A stretch of 64,000 nucleotides of DNA from NCBI GenBank assembly GCA_022486705.1, contig JAKVKC010000008.1, forward strand, positions 1-64,000, read 5' to 3'. Below are positions 54,510 to 63,854 of this stretch, one piece after another. The translations under genes were made by a program, and so were the position numbers. The DNA is from Solobacterium sp. (GTDB taxonomy: Bacteria > Bacillota_I > Bacilli_A > Erysipelotrichales > Erysipelotrichaceae). Under the pieces are notes generated by a model. It saw only the letters and a program-made list of their open reading frames with translations. It had not been told where the DNA came from and did not search any database. Within the stretch, counting starts at the first letter, position 1. Every line of letters starts with the position of its first letter.

Positions 54510-55472
54510 ATGTCAGTAAAAATGATCCTGGGATTTCTGATCAGCGCAGCGATTGTCCTTATCGCCATGCCTTATCTGATCAAGTATCTGAAAAAATTAA
54601 GTTTTAAGCAGACCGTCAGTGAATATGCACTGGAAGATGATAAGAAAAAAGCAGGGACGCCGATCATGGGCGGCATTCTGTTCATTATTGTTCCGATCAT
54701 TGTATCGATCATTGCATCGCCGGAGTCGCTGCATGATATTGATATATGGATCGTGATCCTGGCCTTTGCAGGCTATGGCCTGATCGGCTTTATCGATGAT
54801 TATCTGATTGCTGTCAAAAAGAACAATGACGGACTGAAGCCTTGGCAGAAGCTTTTGCTGCAGGCTGTATTGGCAGCCGTGTTCTTTCTGATCTATCGCA
54901 GTCATGCTCAGCTGGAGATCACGCTTCCGTTTGTGAATGCGCCCGTCAATCTTAGCTGGGGATACTTCATTCTTGTCCTGTTCATGTTTGCGGGATCTTC
55001 AAATGCCGTGAATCTGACGGATGGCATGGATGGCTTATCCTCTGGAGTTGTGATCCTGGCATTGATCCCATACATGATCATCTGCATTCTGCAGGAACGC
55101 GCTGGGTTAGCTGTCTTTGCGGCGAGCCTGCTTGGTGCGCTTCTTGGCTATCTTTATTACAACAAAAAGCCGGCAAAGATCTTCATGGGCGATACAGGTT
55201 CTCTTGCTTTGGGCGGTGTCTTAGCTGCCCTTGCCATGATCACCAAAACCGAACTGCTGCTGATCGTCATTGCCGGCGTGCCAGTCATTGAAACGCTATG
55301 CGTTATCATACAGCAGGTGGCCGTGCGTACAGGTCATAAGAAAGTTTTTGTCTATACGCCGATCCATTATGCTTTCCGCATCAAAGGAATGCCGGAAAAG
55401 AATATTGTTAGAATGTTCTGGCTGGCAGAAGCTGTCTTTGCATGCATTGGTCTTTTGCTTTACTTGTTCTAG
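54510..55472 (+). CDS. mraY: Phospho-N-acetylmuramoyl-pentapeptide-transferase
   Basis: A 320-residue membrane enzyme with about ten helices that moves phospho-MurNAc-pentapeptide to undecaprenyl phosphate (lipid I). AGTPIMGGILFI, FIDDYLIAVKKNNDGLKPWQKL, and NLTDGMDGLSSG with FMGDTGSLALGG are the signatures. A terminator follows directly, and murD, ftsW and murG are not downstream as in the classical cluster. Confidence 0.97.
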   Translation: MSVKMILGFLISAAIVLIAMPYLIKYLKKLSFKQTVSEYALEDDKKKAGTPIMGGILFIIVPIIVSIIASPESLHDIDIWIVILAFAGYGLIGFIDDYLIAVKKNNDGLKPWQKLLLQAVLAAVFFLIYRSHAQLEITLPFVNAPVNLSWGYFILVLFMFAGSSNAVNLTDGMDGLSSGVVILALIPYMIICILQERAGLAVFAASLLGALLGYLYYNKKPAKIFMGDTGSLALGGVLAALAMITKTELLLIVIAGVPVIETLCVIIQQVAVRTGHKKVFVYTPIHYAFRIKGMPEKNIVRMFWLAEAVFACIGLLLYLF

Positions 55473-55500
55473 AGCCTATGAAAGGCTCTTTTATTATTTT
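55471..55500 (+). terminator. Terminator after mraY
   Basis: AGAGCCT, 5-base loop, AGGCTCT, then TTTATTATTTT. The stem begins in the mraY stop codon. Confidence 0.85.
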
Positions 55501-55559
55501 CAAGATATGTGAATATTTCGCACCATGCACAAGAAAAGTGACCGAAAGAAGATATTCTT

Positions 55560-55568
55560 TGGTATAAT
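55560..55568 (+). promoter_or_regulatory. Extended -10 promoter of comN-secDF
   Basis: TGGTATAAT, 22 bases before ATG 55591. Confidence 0.6.
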
Positions 55569-55590
55569 CATTACTTGTGAAGGGGGAACT

Positions 55591-55899
55591 ATGTCTTTAT
55601 CAAGTTTCGATATAAATAATCCGCAGGTGCAGATGATCATGATCCTGAAACTGCAGAAACTGAAAAGCGAAGAGCTTCCTACTTTATGCTATGAAAATTT
55701 GGCAGACTTTCTGGATCAGAGCTTATGGATCGATCACCAGCCTTCATCGCTTCATGAAGCGGCCAATGACATTCTTCATGTCACGACAGGTGATATTGTG
55801 CAGTTCATGGAAGTGAAAGCAGTGAAAGATGGTGCCAAAGCGAAACTGGAAGACTTCTCAGATATGTTAGGAGGAAATGAGCAGTATGACCAACAATAA
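55591..55899 (+). CDS. ComN-like post-transcriptional regulator
   Basis: 102 residues from ATG 55591 (AAGGGGGA upstream), preferred over an upstream start that lies in the promoter. The helical pattern LKSEELPTLCYENLADFLDQSLWIDHQPSSLHEAANDILHVTTGDIVQFM fits the ComN (YrzD) family. In Bacillus comN also stands next to secDF, and that neighbour supports the call. It overlaps secDF. The role here is inferred. Confidence 0.72.
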   Translation: MSLSSFDINNPQVQMIMILKLQKLKSEELPTLCYENLADFLDQSLWIDHQPSSLHEAANDILHVTTGDIVQFMEVKAVKDGAKAKLEDFSDMLGGNEQYDQQ

Positions 55900-58189
55900 G
55901 AAAATCAAAAAGGGGAAATTGGCTTGGCTGGCAGTGATCATTGCGGCTATAGCAGTCGTGATTGCAGCAACATGCAGTACGATCGCAAGCCATCTGAATC
56001 TCGGTCTTGATCTGAAGGGCGGTTTTGAGATCCTGTATCAGGTCGAACCGCTGAATGAAGGCGGCACTGTCGATATGACAGCTGTCGTCAACAGTATTTC
56101 AAAGAGAATCAATGTATTGGGCGTATCTGAGCCAAGTATTTCAGTAGAAGGTACAGATCGTATCCGGGTACAGCTGGCCGGTGTTGCCGACCAGGACGCT
56201 GCTCGTGAAATGATCGGAACAACAGCAAATCTGACTTTCCGCGATGTGGATGACAATGAGCTCGCAGATTCCAGCATTCTGAGCGAAGGCGGCGCATCTC
56301 TGGGATATGATTCCAATGGACTGCCGGTCGTTTCTCTGAAGATCGCTGATCAGACAAAGTTTGCGTCTATCACTTCAACGATTGCCGCTAAAACAACGGG
56401 TGAAAATATTATGGTCATCTGGCTGGATTACCAGGATGGCGATTCTTATCAGACGGAAGCTGCGAAAGCAGCCAATGGCGGCACCGCAAATTACATTTCG
56501 GCTGCTACCGTCAGTTCTTCCATCTCCGGCGACTGCCAGATCTCTGGCAATTTTACAGAGACCGAAGCTAAGACATTGGCAAATCTGATCAATTCAGGTT
56601 CTCTGCCGGTCAAGATGACAGAGCTTTCTTCCAATGTTGTCTCAGCTCAGTTCGGTATGGATGCTTTGAATCGTACAGCAATGGCTGGCATTATCGGCAT
56701 CATCGGTGTCATGATCTACATGATCCTGAAGTACCGCATGCCTGGTATCATCTCCGCATTGATGCTGGTCGCATACATCTGGTGTGTCTTTGGACTGTAT
56801 TCGATCATGGGCGCAGTCTTCACGCTGTCCGCAATCGGGGCACTTGTTCTGGGCGTCGGTATGACAGTGGATGTCAATATTATCAACTTTGAACGTATCC
56901 GACAGGAATTATTCCAAGGAAGATCGGTACGTACAGCTGTTATTGAAGGACAGCAGCTGTCTCTCTCGGCTATCTTCGATGCACAGTTCACGACACTGAT
57001 CTCAGCTTTGATCATGTATATCTGGGGCAACGGAACGGTCAAGGGCTTTGCGACAATGCTGATCATTACGGTCATCATGACACTTGTTCTGAATGTTGCA
57101 CTTTCCAAGCTGCTGCTGTCGCTGATTGTTGACAGCGGTATCTGCGATAATAAGCCGGAATGGTTCGGTGTGAAAAAGAATCAGATCCCGGATGTTTCCA
57201 AAGGCGAATCACAATTCTATTCTGATACTAAGAAATTTGATTACATGGGCAAGGGGAAGATCGTGATCCGCATTGCGCTTGGTATCTTTGCGGCAGCTAT
57301 TCTCTTTGGTATCATTGGCACGGTCAGAGGCGATGGCTTCATGAATATCGGTATTGATTTCTCTTCCGGCACCCAGCTGACAGTGACTTCGGCAGATACG
57401 AAGGTCACGATCGATGATGTAAAGAAAGAAATGGAAAGCTTAGGATATGATGGCTTCAGCTATCAGACTTCCGGCGACTATACAGTCTATGCAACAGGGA
57501 AGACATCCTTGGATACAGAAGAACTGAAGACCGTTAAAGAAGCTTTCAATGAGATGTATGGCGAAGAGCCTGGTGACAACGTCGTAACTCCTGTCGTCGG
57601 TCAGGACTTAGTCAAGAATGCCTTTATCCTGACGATCGTTGCTTGGATCGCTATGATGGCATATATTACGATCCGCTATGAATGGGATTACGGCATCGGC
57701 TGCTTAGTAGCACTGCTCCATGATGTCGGTATGGTATTGGCAGCGTTCTGTATCCTTCGGATGGAAGTGAACATTACGCTGATCTCTGTCCTGCTGACGA
57801 TCATCGGCTATTCGATCAATAATGCGATCATCATCTTCGATCGTATCCGTGAGAATATGAAGAACACAAAGGGGCACTTAAGTGAAGCTGAGTATAAACA
57901 GGTGGTCAATACATCCATTGATGAGACTATCTGGATGGCATTGGATGGTTCAATTACAACGATCATTCCAGTTGTCTTCCTGCTGGTCATGGGCTCCAGT
58001 GCCATTGCAACATTCAATGTAGCAATGTTCGTCGGTCTGATCGCCGGAACATTCTCTTCCATCTTTGTTGCCCCGGCAGTGTGGGTATGGCTGCGAGTTC
58101 ATCACACACCTAAGGCGAAGACGAAGAAAGAAAAGAAACAGAACAAAGAAAAGCTTGATGAGTATACGATCAAGGGAATCAACGCTTAA
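55886..58189 (+). CDS. secDF: Protein translocase SecDF, fused
   Basis: About 767 residues from ATG 55886 (a second ATG at 55877 lies only 2 bases after AGGAGG and is less likely). SecD half (1-430): LNLGLDLKGGFEILYQV, the P1 domain, and GVGMTVDVNIINFERIRQE in the membrane region. SecF half (440-767): MNIGIDFSSGTQLTV and TIIGYSINNAIIIFDRIREN. Together there are twelve helices. It uses the proton gradient to pull exported proteins through SecYEG. The fused form is typical of Bacillota. Confidence 0.96.
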   Translation: MTNNKKIKKGKLAWLAVIIAAIAVVIAATCSTIASHLNLGLDLKGGFEILYQVEPLNEGGTVDMTAVVNSISKRINVLGVSEPSISVEGTDRIRVQLAGVADQDAAREMIGTTANLTFRDVDDNELADSSILSEGGASLGYDSNGLPVVSLKIADQTKFASITSTIAAKTTGENIMVIWLDYQDGDSYQTEAAKAANGGTANYISAATVSSSISGDCQISGNFTETEAKTLANLINSGSLPVKMTELSSNVVSAQFGMDALNRTAMAGIIGIIGVMIYMILKYRMPGIISALMLVAYIWCVFGLYSIMGAVFTLSAIGALVLGVGMTVDVNIINFERIRQELFQGRSVRTAVIEGQQLSLSAIFDAQFTTLISALIMYIWGNGTVKGFATMLIITVIMTLVLNVALSKLLLSLIVDSGICDNKPEWFGVKKNQIPDVSKGESQFYSDTKKFDYMGKGKIVIRIALGIFAAAILFGIIGTVRGDGFMNIGIDFSSGTQLTVTSADTKVTIDDVKKEMESLGYDGFSYQTSGDYTVYATGKTSLDTEELKTVKEAFNEMYGEEPGDNVVTPVVGQDLVKNAFILTIVAWIAMMAYITIRYEWDYGIGCLVALLHDVGMVLAAFCILRMEVNITLISVLLTIIGYSINNAIIIFDRIRENMKNTKGHLSEAEYKQVVNTSIDETIWMALDGSITTIIPVVFLLVMGSSAIATFNVAMFVGLIAGTFSSIFVAPAVWVWLRVHHTPKAKTKKEKKQNKEKLDEYTIKGINA

Positions 58190-58201
58190 TTGAACGATTG
58201 C

Positions 58202-58228
58202 GGCAGTGACATTCTTGTCACTGCCTTA
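58202..58228 (+). terminator. Weak terminator or attenuator after secDF
   Basis: GGCAGTGAC, loop ATTCTT, GTCACTGCC: a perfect 9-bp stem but followed by TTATC, not a real T run. Confidence 0.5.
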
Positions 58229-58245
58229 TCAATTTCCGGAGGGTT

Positions 58246-58893
58246 ATGAAGATACAGGCAGTAATATTTGATTGCGATGGGCTGATGTTCAATACCGAAC
58301 AGATGTCAAAGAAAATGTGGCGGCAGGAAGCAGAAAAAATGCATATTTCTATCCCGGATGAATTCTTTACGGCGATTACCGGGGCACGAAACGATTCTGA
58401 GGCAAGACAGCAGTTTGCTTATATTCCGCATTTGAATGAATTGTGCACATTGATGAAGACAAAACGTTTTGATCATGTCTACTGGTCCTCTTTTAAAACA
58501 GATGAATTGAATAAGAAGGGACTTCTGCAGCTCTATTCCTATCTTGAAGAAAAAGGGATACGCCGCGCGGTTGGATCCAGCAGTTCACGGCAGTATGTGG
58601 AGGCTTTGATTGCCAATGTATCTGTGCCGATGCATTTTGATGCGCTGATCACCGGCGATCAGGTGGTGCATGGAAAACCGGATCCTGAGATCTTTCTCAA
58701 GGCAGCCAAAGCGCTGGATACTGCAAAGGAGAATTGTCTTGTTCTGGAAGATTCCAAGCAGGGGATCCTGGCGGCCAGATCAGCAGGAATGCATTCCTGT
58801 TTTATTCAGGATACAATAATACCGGATAAAGAAATGAAAGAGGCAATTGAGTTTCAGAAGAATGATCTTGCACAGGTCATTGATCTTTTATAA
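58246..58893 (+). CDS. HAD-family phosphatase, beta-phosphoglucomutase-like
   Basis: A 215-residue protein. VIFDCDGLMFNTE (motif I, DCD), VGSSSSRQYV (motif II), GKPDPEIFLKAA (motif III) and VLEDSKQGILAARSAGM (motif IV) fit the phosphoglucomutase/phosphoserine phosphatase-like HAD subgroup. Substrate unknown. It precedes murL by 9 bases and is probably cotranscribed. GGAGGG stands just before the ATG. Confidence 0.9.
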   Translation: MKIQAVIFDCDGLMFNTEQMSKKMWRQEAEKMHISIPDEFFTAITGARNDSEARQQFAYIPHLNELCTLMKTKRFDHVYWSSFKTDELNKKGLLQLYSYLEEKGIRRAVGSSSSRQYVEALIANVSVPMHFDALITGDQVVHGKPDPEIFLKAAKALDTAKENCLVLEDSKQGILAARSAGMHSCFIQDTIIPDKEMKEAIEFQKNDLAQVIDLL

Positions 58894-58902
58894 GGAGATG
58901 CT

Positions 58903-60267
58903 ATGGAATATCAGCAGCTGAGAGAAAAATATACAGAATTTATTTATCATTCTTTTAAGATCGAGACAGAAGAAAATAAAATATGCATTACTTATGATAT
59001 GGAGATCAAAGGCTTGGCTTCTTTTCATCCGACCTTTGCCATGCCATGTCCTAAGGGAAGCCATATCATGGATACCGCACTGTTCCGTACTGCCGTATTT
59101 TCGCTTGGTATGGTCGAACTGATCAGCTATTGGAAGATCAGCTGTGCACCGCATGTTACGGTTGAATGCGGCAGCTTGGATGAATACCAGATCCAATGGT
59201 GGAAGAAGCTGTACTTCAATGGCCTCGGTGAATTTTTCTATAAGAATCATATCAGCACTTCAATGGATGAATGCATGGATCTGAGAAGTACAGGCGGAGC
59301 AATAGAAGGGATGGCATGCACGCAGACATACACCGGCAATCTGATCCCGGTCGGCGGCGGCAAAGATTCTTTTGTAACACTGCACCTTCTGGAGCCGTAT
59401 CGCAAAGAGAACTGTGCTTTCATCATCAATCATATTATCAGTGCAGTCAATGCAGCACATGCGGCAGGCTATCAGGAGGGAAAGGATCTTCTGATCGTCG
59501 AACGCACTTTGGATCCGGCAATGCTGGAGCTCAATCAGAAAGGCTATCTGAATGGCCATACTCCCTTCAGTGCTATGGCTGCATTTGCATCGTATCTCAC
59601 GGCTATTGTCTGGCAGAGAAAATACATCACTCTGTCTAACGAAGCATCGGCCAATGAGTCTACGATAAAAGGTTCCAGTGTCAATCATCAGTATTCGAAG
59701 ACATTCGCTTTTGAGCAGGATTTCAACCAATATGCAAAGCGCTATCTGACAGATGAGATCCATTATTTCAGTCTGCTGCGTCCTTTGAGCGAACTGCAGA
59801 TCGCAGGTATTTTTACAAAGCTGAAGAAGTATCTTCCGGTCTTCCGTTCCTGCAATGTCGGTCAGAAAAAAGGAATATGGTGCGGCCATTGTGCCAAGTG
59901 CCTGTTCGTCTGCATTATGATGAGCGCCTATCTCGCACCGGATGAAGTTATTGCTATCTTTGGCAGGGATATGCTGAATGATCCAGAGATGAGACAGCTG
60001 TTCCAGCAGCTGAGCGGGATCCTGGATGATAAGCCTTTTGAATGTGTGGGTACCAGAGATGAAGTCAATACAGCAATCTGCATGTCGATCCGCGGTATGA
60101 AAGAAAAGGGACGAGAGATCCCACTGCTGTATCAGGAGTATCAGAAATCAAAATATTATGCTTTCTATCAGAATCGCAGCGTAGATATGCTTGCATACAA
60201 TGAAGAGAATGATCTGCCGGACGAATATGCACAGCTGGTTCAGAAAGAATTGAGGAATAACGCATGA
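58903..60267 (+). CDS. murL: UDP-MurNAc-L-Ala-L-Glu epimerase (MurL)
   Basis: A 454-residue protein. VGGGKDSFVTL (GGGKDS 151-156) is a PP-loop-like ATP motif; LSNEASANES (244-253) and four cysteines, Cys317 and Cys327-x2-Cys330-x2-Cys333 (WCGHCAKC), follow. This combination fits MurL, described in Xanthomonas oryzae, which uses ATP to epimerise the terminal L-Glu of UDP-MurNAc-L-Ala-L-Glu to D-Glu. The overlap (ATGA) with a MurD-type ligase gene directly downstream is the genomic arrangement known for the pair and gives strong support. An alternative is a general PP-loop ATPase of unknown role, but the neighbour makes that less likely. Confidence 0.87.
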   Translation: MEYQQLREKYTEFIYHSFKIETEENKICITYDMEIKGLASFHPTFAMPCPKGSHIMDTALFRTAVFSLGMVELISYWKISCAPHVTVECGSLDEYQIQWWKKLYFNGLGEFFYKNHISTSMDECMDLRSTGGAIEGMACTQTYTGNLIPVGGGKDSFVTLHLLEPYRKENCAFIINHIISAVNAAHAAGYQEGKDLLIVERTLDPAMLELNQKGYLNGHTPFSAMAAFASYLTAIVWQRKYITLSNEASANESTIKGSSVNHQYSKTFAFEQDFNQYAKRYLTDEIHYFSLLRPLSELQIAGIFTKLKKYLPVFRSCNVGQKKGIWCGHCAKCLFVCIMMSAYLAPDEVIAIFGRDMLNDPEMRQLFQQLSGILDDKPFECVGTRDEVNTAICMSIRGMKEKGREIPLLYQEYQKSKYYAFYQNRSVDMLAYNEENDLPDEYAQLVQKELRNNA

Positions 60268-61574
60268 GCATGGATGCTTGGAAAAAAGAATTTGAAAATA
60301 AGAAAATACTGATCTGGGGATATGGCATGGAAGGCAGATCTACATATCATCTGATCCGTTCTCTTCTGCCAGAGCAGGTGATCACGATCGCTGACGGCGG
60401 CAAGGGCCGTGAAACAGCTGCGAAAGAGACCGTGCATACGATCTGTATGGATGATCATGATATCGATCTGGCAGATTATGATCTGATCATGAAGGCACCG
60501 GGTATCGTTGTAAAGGATGACCAGGATCATAAGAATCTTTCTGGCGAAGCACAGCTGTTCCTGAAGCACTATGCTTCTCATACGATTGGTATTACCGGTA
60601 CAAAGGGCAAGAGCACAACAGCATCTTTGACATATGCTCTGCTGAAAGAAAAATACCATACAGTTCTGGTCGGCAATATCGGCAAGGCTTGCTTTGATGA
60701 AATTGAAGCAATGGAAGCAGGTGCTTTGGCTGTTTTTGAGATCTCCTGCCATCAGCTGGAATTCTGCCCATACAGTCCTCATATCGGTATCTATCTGAAT
60801 CTGTTTGAGGAACATCTGGATCATTATGGTACGCTTGAAAAATATGGAAATGCAAAGTTCAATATTCTGAAGCATCAGTCAGAAGAGGATACGGCTGTGA
60901 TCTGGAAAGACCTGCCGCAGTACATCAGTCAATGCCATCAGAAAACGGTATTGATCGGCAGTGACATCCGTGCTGAGGATCGTACGCTGTATATTCCTGG
61001 CCATGAGCTCAAGGTATCGGACTGTGCTTTGATCGGCGATCATAACTACCAGAATCTAGCCGTCGCATATTACGCGGCTGAACAGTACGGTATCAGCGAT
61101 GAACAGGTACTGGATGCCTGCCGTCATTTTGTGCCGCTGCACCATCGCCTTGAAGATCTTGGGGAAAGCAATGGCATCCGCTATGTGAATGATTCAATTT
61201 CAACGATCGGCCAGGCATGCATTCAGGCCCTGCGTTCAATCCAGAAAGTAGATACTGTTTTGATCGGCGGCATGGATCGCGGGATCTCTTATGCGGAATT
61301 GGAAAACTATCTTTATGAAAGAAAAGATGTACAGGTCATTTTCATGTATGCGACCGGGCATCGTATCTTTGCAGAAATGAAAGAAAAGGCATTGATGCGG
61401 GATGGGCTCCATCAGACAGAGGATCTGAAAGAAGCGGTTGCTTTGGCTAAGCAGCTGACACGGAAGGGGCATACGTGCCTGCTTTCCCCGGCAGCGTCTT
61501 CCTATGATCATTTCAAGAATTTTGAAGAACGCGGAAAGATCTTTGAACAGCTGGCCTTTGGAGAAAACAGATGA
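60264..61574 (+). CDS. murD2: MurD2-type UDP-MurNAc-L-Ala--L-glutamate ligase
   Basis: A 436-residue Mur ligase. The N-terminal domain has IWGYGMEGRSTYHL (UDP-sugar side), the central domain GITGTKGKSTTASLTYALL (P-loop 111-118), and the C-terminal domain HHRLEDLGESNGIRYVNDSISTIGQA with a late GGMDRGISY. This is the MurD layout. Because it overlaps murL by 4 bases I infer it is MurD2, adding L-Glu rather than D-Glu; ordinary MurD cannot be excluded on sequence alone. It is also overlapped by recJ. Confidence 0.85.
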   Translation: MSMDAWKKEFENKKILIWGYGMEGRSTYHLIRSLLPEQVITIADGGKGRETAAKETVHTICMDDHDIDLADYDLIMKAPGIVVKDDQDHKNLSGEAQLFLKHYASHTIGITGTKGKSTTASLTYALLKEKYHTVLVGNIGKACFDEIEAMEAGALAVFEISCHQLEFCPYSPHIGIYLNLFEEHLDHYGTLEKYGNAKFNILKHQSEEDTAVIWKDLPQYISQCHQKTVLIGSDIRAEDRTLYIPGHELKVSDCALIGDHNYQNLAVAYYAAEQYGISDEQVLDACRHFVPLHHRLEDLGESNGIRYVNDSISTIGQACIQALRSIQKVDTVLIGGMDRGISYAELENYLYERKDVQVIFMYATGHRIFAEMKEKALMRDGLHQTEDLKEAVALAKQLTRKGHTCLLSPAASSYDHFKNFEERGKIFEQLAFGENR

Positions 61575-63163
61575 GGTGGCAGATCATCCATGCCGATCCC
61601 AGAAAGTATGAGACAGCATACCAGGTACTTTCGCTGAGCGGGAAGCTGATGGCAGCAGCCCATCTGAGCGATGCGCAGATCCAGGAACTTCTCAGTTCTG
61701 ATACCAGACTGACTTCTTCGCAGGCTATCTGCGTCATGCAGGCATGCGCAAGGATCAAGCAGGCCAAAGAAAACAATGAAAAAGTATTTATTGCCGGAGA
61801 CTATGACGGAGACGGTGTATGCAGTACAGCCATTATGAAAGCGACACTGGATGCGATGGGCATTGTCAATGGCTTTTATATTCCTGATCGTATCAAAGAA
61901 GGATATGGCCTGAAGCCGGCGACTGTAAAAGCGGCGGCGGAAAAGGGATATTCCTTGATCATAACGGTCGACAATGGCGTCAAGGCACAGGAAGCACTGC
62001 AGCTTGCCCGCTCACTGAAGATCGATACGATTGTTACGGATCATCATATTATTGAAGAAGATGTTCCAGCTGATATTCTGGTGCATCCTTCGCTGATGGA
62101 AGATGCGTATCAGTATCTTTCCGGTGCGGGGGTCGCTTTGGAAATCTCACGCAATCTGATTGGCAATCGGGATGATCTCAATGCATTTGCCGGCACGGCC
62201 AGCATTACAGATGTCATGCCGCTGTGGAAAGAAACAAGAAAACTAGTCAACTGTGCCTTGGATCAGCTGAAGGTAGGCCAGCCTCGCAGTCTTGCGGCTC
62301 TGCTGCAGCCGAACAGTACGATCGATGATACAGCCATCGGCTTCTATATCGGCCCGAAACTGAACAGTGTCGGACGCATGAGCGATACAGCCAATGTCAA
62401 TACGCTGCCGACGTTCCTGCTGAGCAGAAATGATCGGCTGATCGCGGATTATGCTGCGCAGCTGCAGCAGGTCAATGAACTGCGCAAGCAAAGAGCTCTG
62501 CATGAAACAGAGACGGCTGAGAAAATGGTCGCAGAGCAGGCTTTCCTGCTGATCTATGATCCGCATTTTCATGAAGGGATCTGCGGACAGATTGCGGGCA
62601 ATCTCGCAGACAAATACAAACGTCCTGCCTTGGTGATGGCCAAGAGCGGTGATCTTGTCAAAGGGAGCGGCCGCAGTGTGCCTGGCTTTGACCTGTATGA
62701 GTTCTTTCATGATTTCAAAGGCTTAAGTGCCTTTGGCGGCCATGCGCAGGCAGTGGGCATCTCCGTCCCCTATGCAGAATTTGCTTCGTTCCGGCAGCAG
62801 ATCCAGAATAAGATGGCGGCTCATGCTTTTGTCTACCAGGAACCGGCAGAAACAGCGATTGAGGTTTCCTGTGATGAGATCACATTTGATGCTTTGGCTG
62901 ATCTGCAGAGACTGGCACCGTATCCGCATGATCTGATGAAGCCATTCTTTGCGGTTGACCATCCGGAGATCATTGAGATCAGAGATACGGCCAAAATGGT
63001 GAAATATCGGATCGCGAATGCATCCGGCGGGTTTGATGCTGTCCTGTATAAGCGCAGGAATATTGCGGCACTGAAGAGACCAATCACGCTGATTGGTACC
63101 TTAGGGATCAATCGCTGGCAGGGAAAGGTCACCTGTCAGATGGTGATTGAAGATATGCAATGA
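61571..63163 (+). CDS. recJ: Single-stranded-DNA exonuclease RecJ
   Basis: A 530-residue DHH-superfamily nuclease that degrades single-stranded DNA from the 5' end in repair. AGDYDGDGVCS (77-82), TVDNGVKA, VTDHHII (157-159), and LSAFGGHAQAVG (GGH) carry the metal ligands. It is shorter than many Bacillota RecJ proteins, which often have a further C-terminal domain. The ATG overlaps murD2 by 4 bases. apt and rel follow, a conserved order. Confidence 0.94.
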   Translation: MRWQIIHADPRKYETAYQVLSLSGKLMAAAHLSDAQIQELLSSDTRLTSSQAICVMQACARIKQAKENNEKVFIAGDYDGDGVCSTAIMKATLDAMGIVNGFYIPDRIKEGYGLKPATVKAAAEKGYSLIITVDNGVKAQEALQLARSLKIDTIVTDHHIIEEDVPADILVHPSLMEDAYQYLSGAGVALEISRNLIGNRDDLNAFAGTASITDVMPLWKETRKLVNCALDQLKVGQPRSLAALLQPNSTIDDTAIGFYIGPKLNSVGRMSDTANVNTLPTFLLSRNDRLIADYAAQLQQVNELRKQRALHETETAEKMVAEQAFLLIYDPHFHEGICGQIAGNLADKYKRPALVMAKSGDLVKGSGRSVPGFDLYEFFHDFKGLSAFGGHAQAVGISVPYAEFASFRQQIQNKMAAHAFVYQEPAETAIEVSCDEITFDALADLQRLAPYPHDLMKPFFAVDHPEIIEIRDTAKMVKYRIANASGGFDAVLYKRRNIAALKRPITLIGTLGINRWQGKVTCQMVIEDMQ

Positions 63164-63178
63164 GGCTCATTTGTCGTA

Positions 63179-63205
63179 TTGTTTTAAAAGACCATGTTGT
63201 ATAAT
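63179..63205 (+). promoter_or_regulatory. Promoter of apt
   Basis: TTGTTT (63179-63184), 15 bases, TATAAT (63200-63205). Spacing is short, but the -10 is perfect. Confidence 0.5.
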
Positions 63206-63235
63206 AAGCAGGTATGCTGAGGGAGGGTTTCTATC

Positions 63236-63769
63236 ATGGCATTAAACTTAGAAGACTATATTGCTTCAATTCCTGATTTTCCATCCAAGGGGATCTTATT
63301 CAGAGATGTTACACCGATGCTGAATGACCCGGCTGCTTTTAAATATGCTGTCGACGAGCTGTCAGAATTCGGCAGAAAAGTAAATGCAGATCTGGTCATC
63401 GGACCGGAGAGCCGCGGATTTATCTTCGGTGCACCGGTTGCGCTTGAAATGGGCATTGGTTTTGCCCCGGTCAGAAAACCAGGCAAACTGCCGCGGGAGA
63501 CAGTTTCATGCAAGTATGATCTGGAGTATGGATCCAATGAAGTTTTCATGCATAAAGATGCTGTAAAGCCTGGTCAGAGAGTGCTGATCATTGATGATCT
63601 GCTGGCAACAGGCGGTACCGCCAAAGCCAGTGCAAAGATGGTAGAAGAGCTTGGCGGCGTGGTCGCTGGCATTGCATTTGTTGTTGAACTTTACGGCAAT
63701 GGCATGGATGGCAGAGGTGTTCTGAAGAACTATGAAGTATGCAGTCTGCTGAAAATGAGCGATAATTGA
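63236..63769 (+). CDS. apt: Adenine phosphoribosyltransferase
   Basis: A 177-residue salvage enzyme making AMP from adenine and PRPP. IPDFPSKGILFRDVTPML near 11-28, GPESRGFIFGAPVA and RVLIIDDLLATGGTAKA (the PRPP loop) are diagnostic. The length matches. It is followed by a terminator and rel; the pairing with rel is widespread in Bacillota. GAGGG precedes the ATG. Confidence 0.97.
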   Translation: MALNLEDYIASIPDFPSKGILFRDVTPMLNDPAAFKYAVDELSEFGRKVNADLVIGPESRGFIFGAPVALEMGIGFAPVRKPGKLPRETVSCKYDLEYGSNEVFMHKDAVKPGQRVLIIDDLLATGGTAKASAKMVEELGGVVAGIAFVVELYGNGMDGRGVLKNYEVCSLLKMSDN

Positions 63770-63780
63770 TAATAATATAG

Positions 63781-63812
63781 AAAAAATCGGAGAGGGATCT
63801 CCGATTTTTTAG
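63781..63812 (+). terminator. Terminator after apt
   Basis: AAAAAATCGGAGA, loop GGGA, TCTCCGATTTTTT: a perfect 13-bp stem with A and T arms. Confidence 0.93.
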
Positions 63813-63818
63813 TATAAT
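63813..63818 (+). promoter_or_regulatory. -10 box of the rel promoter
   Basis: TATAAT directly after the apt terminator, 36 bases before the rel ATG. Confidence 0.5.
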
Positions 63819-63854
63819 CATAGTAATATTATTTTGAGGGGAGGTGAATGAAGT

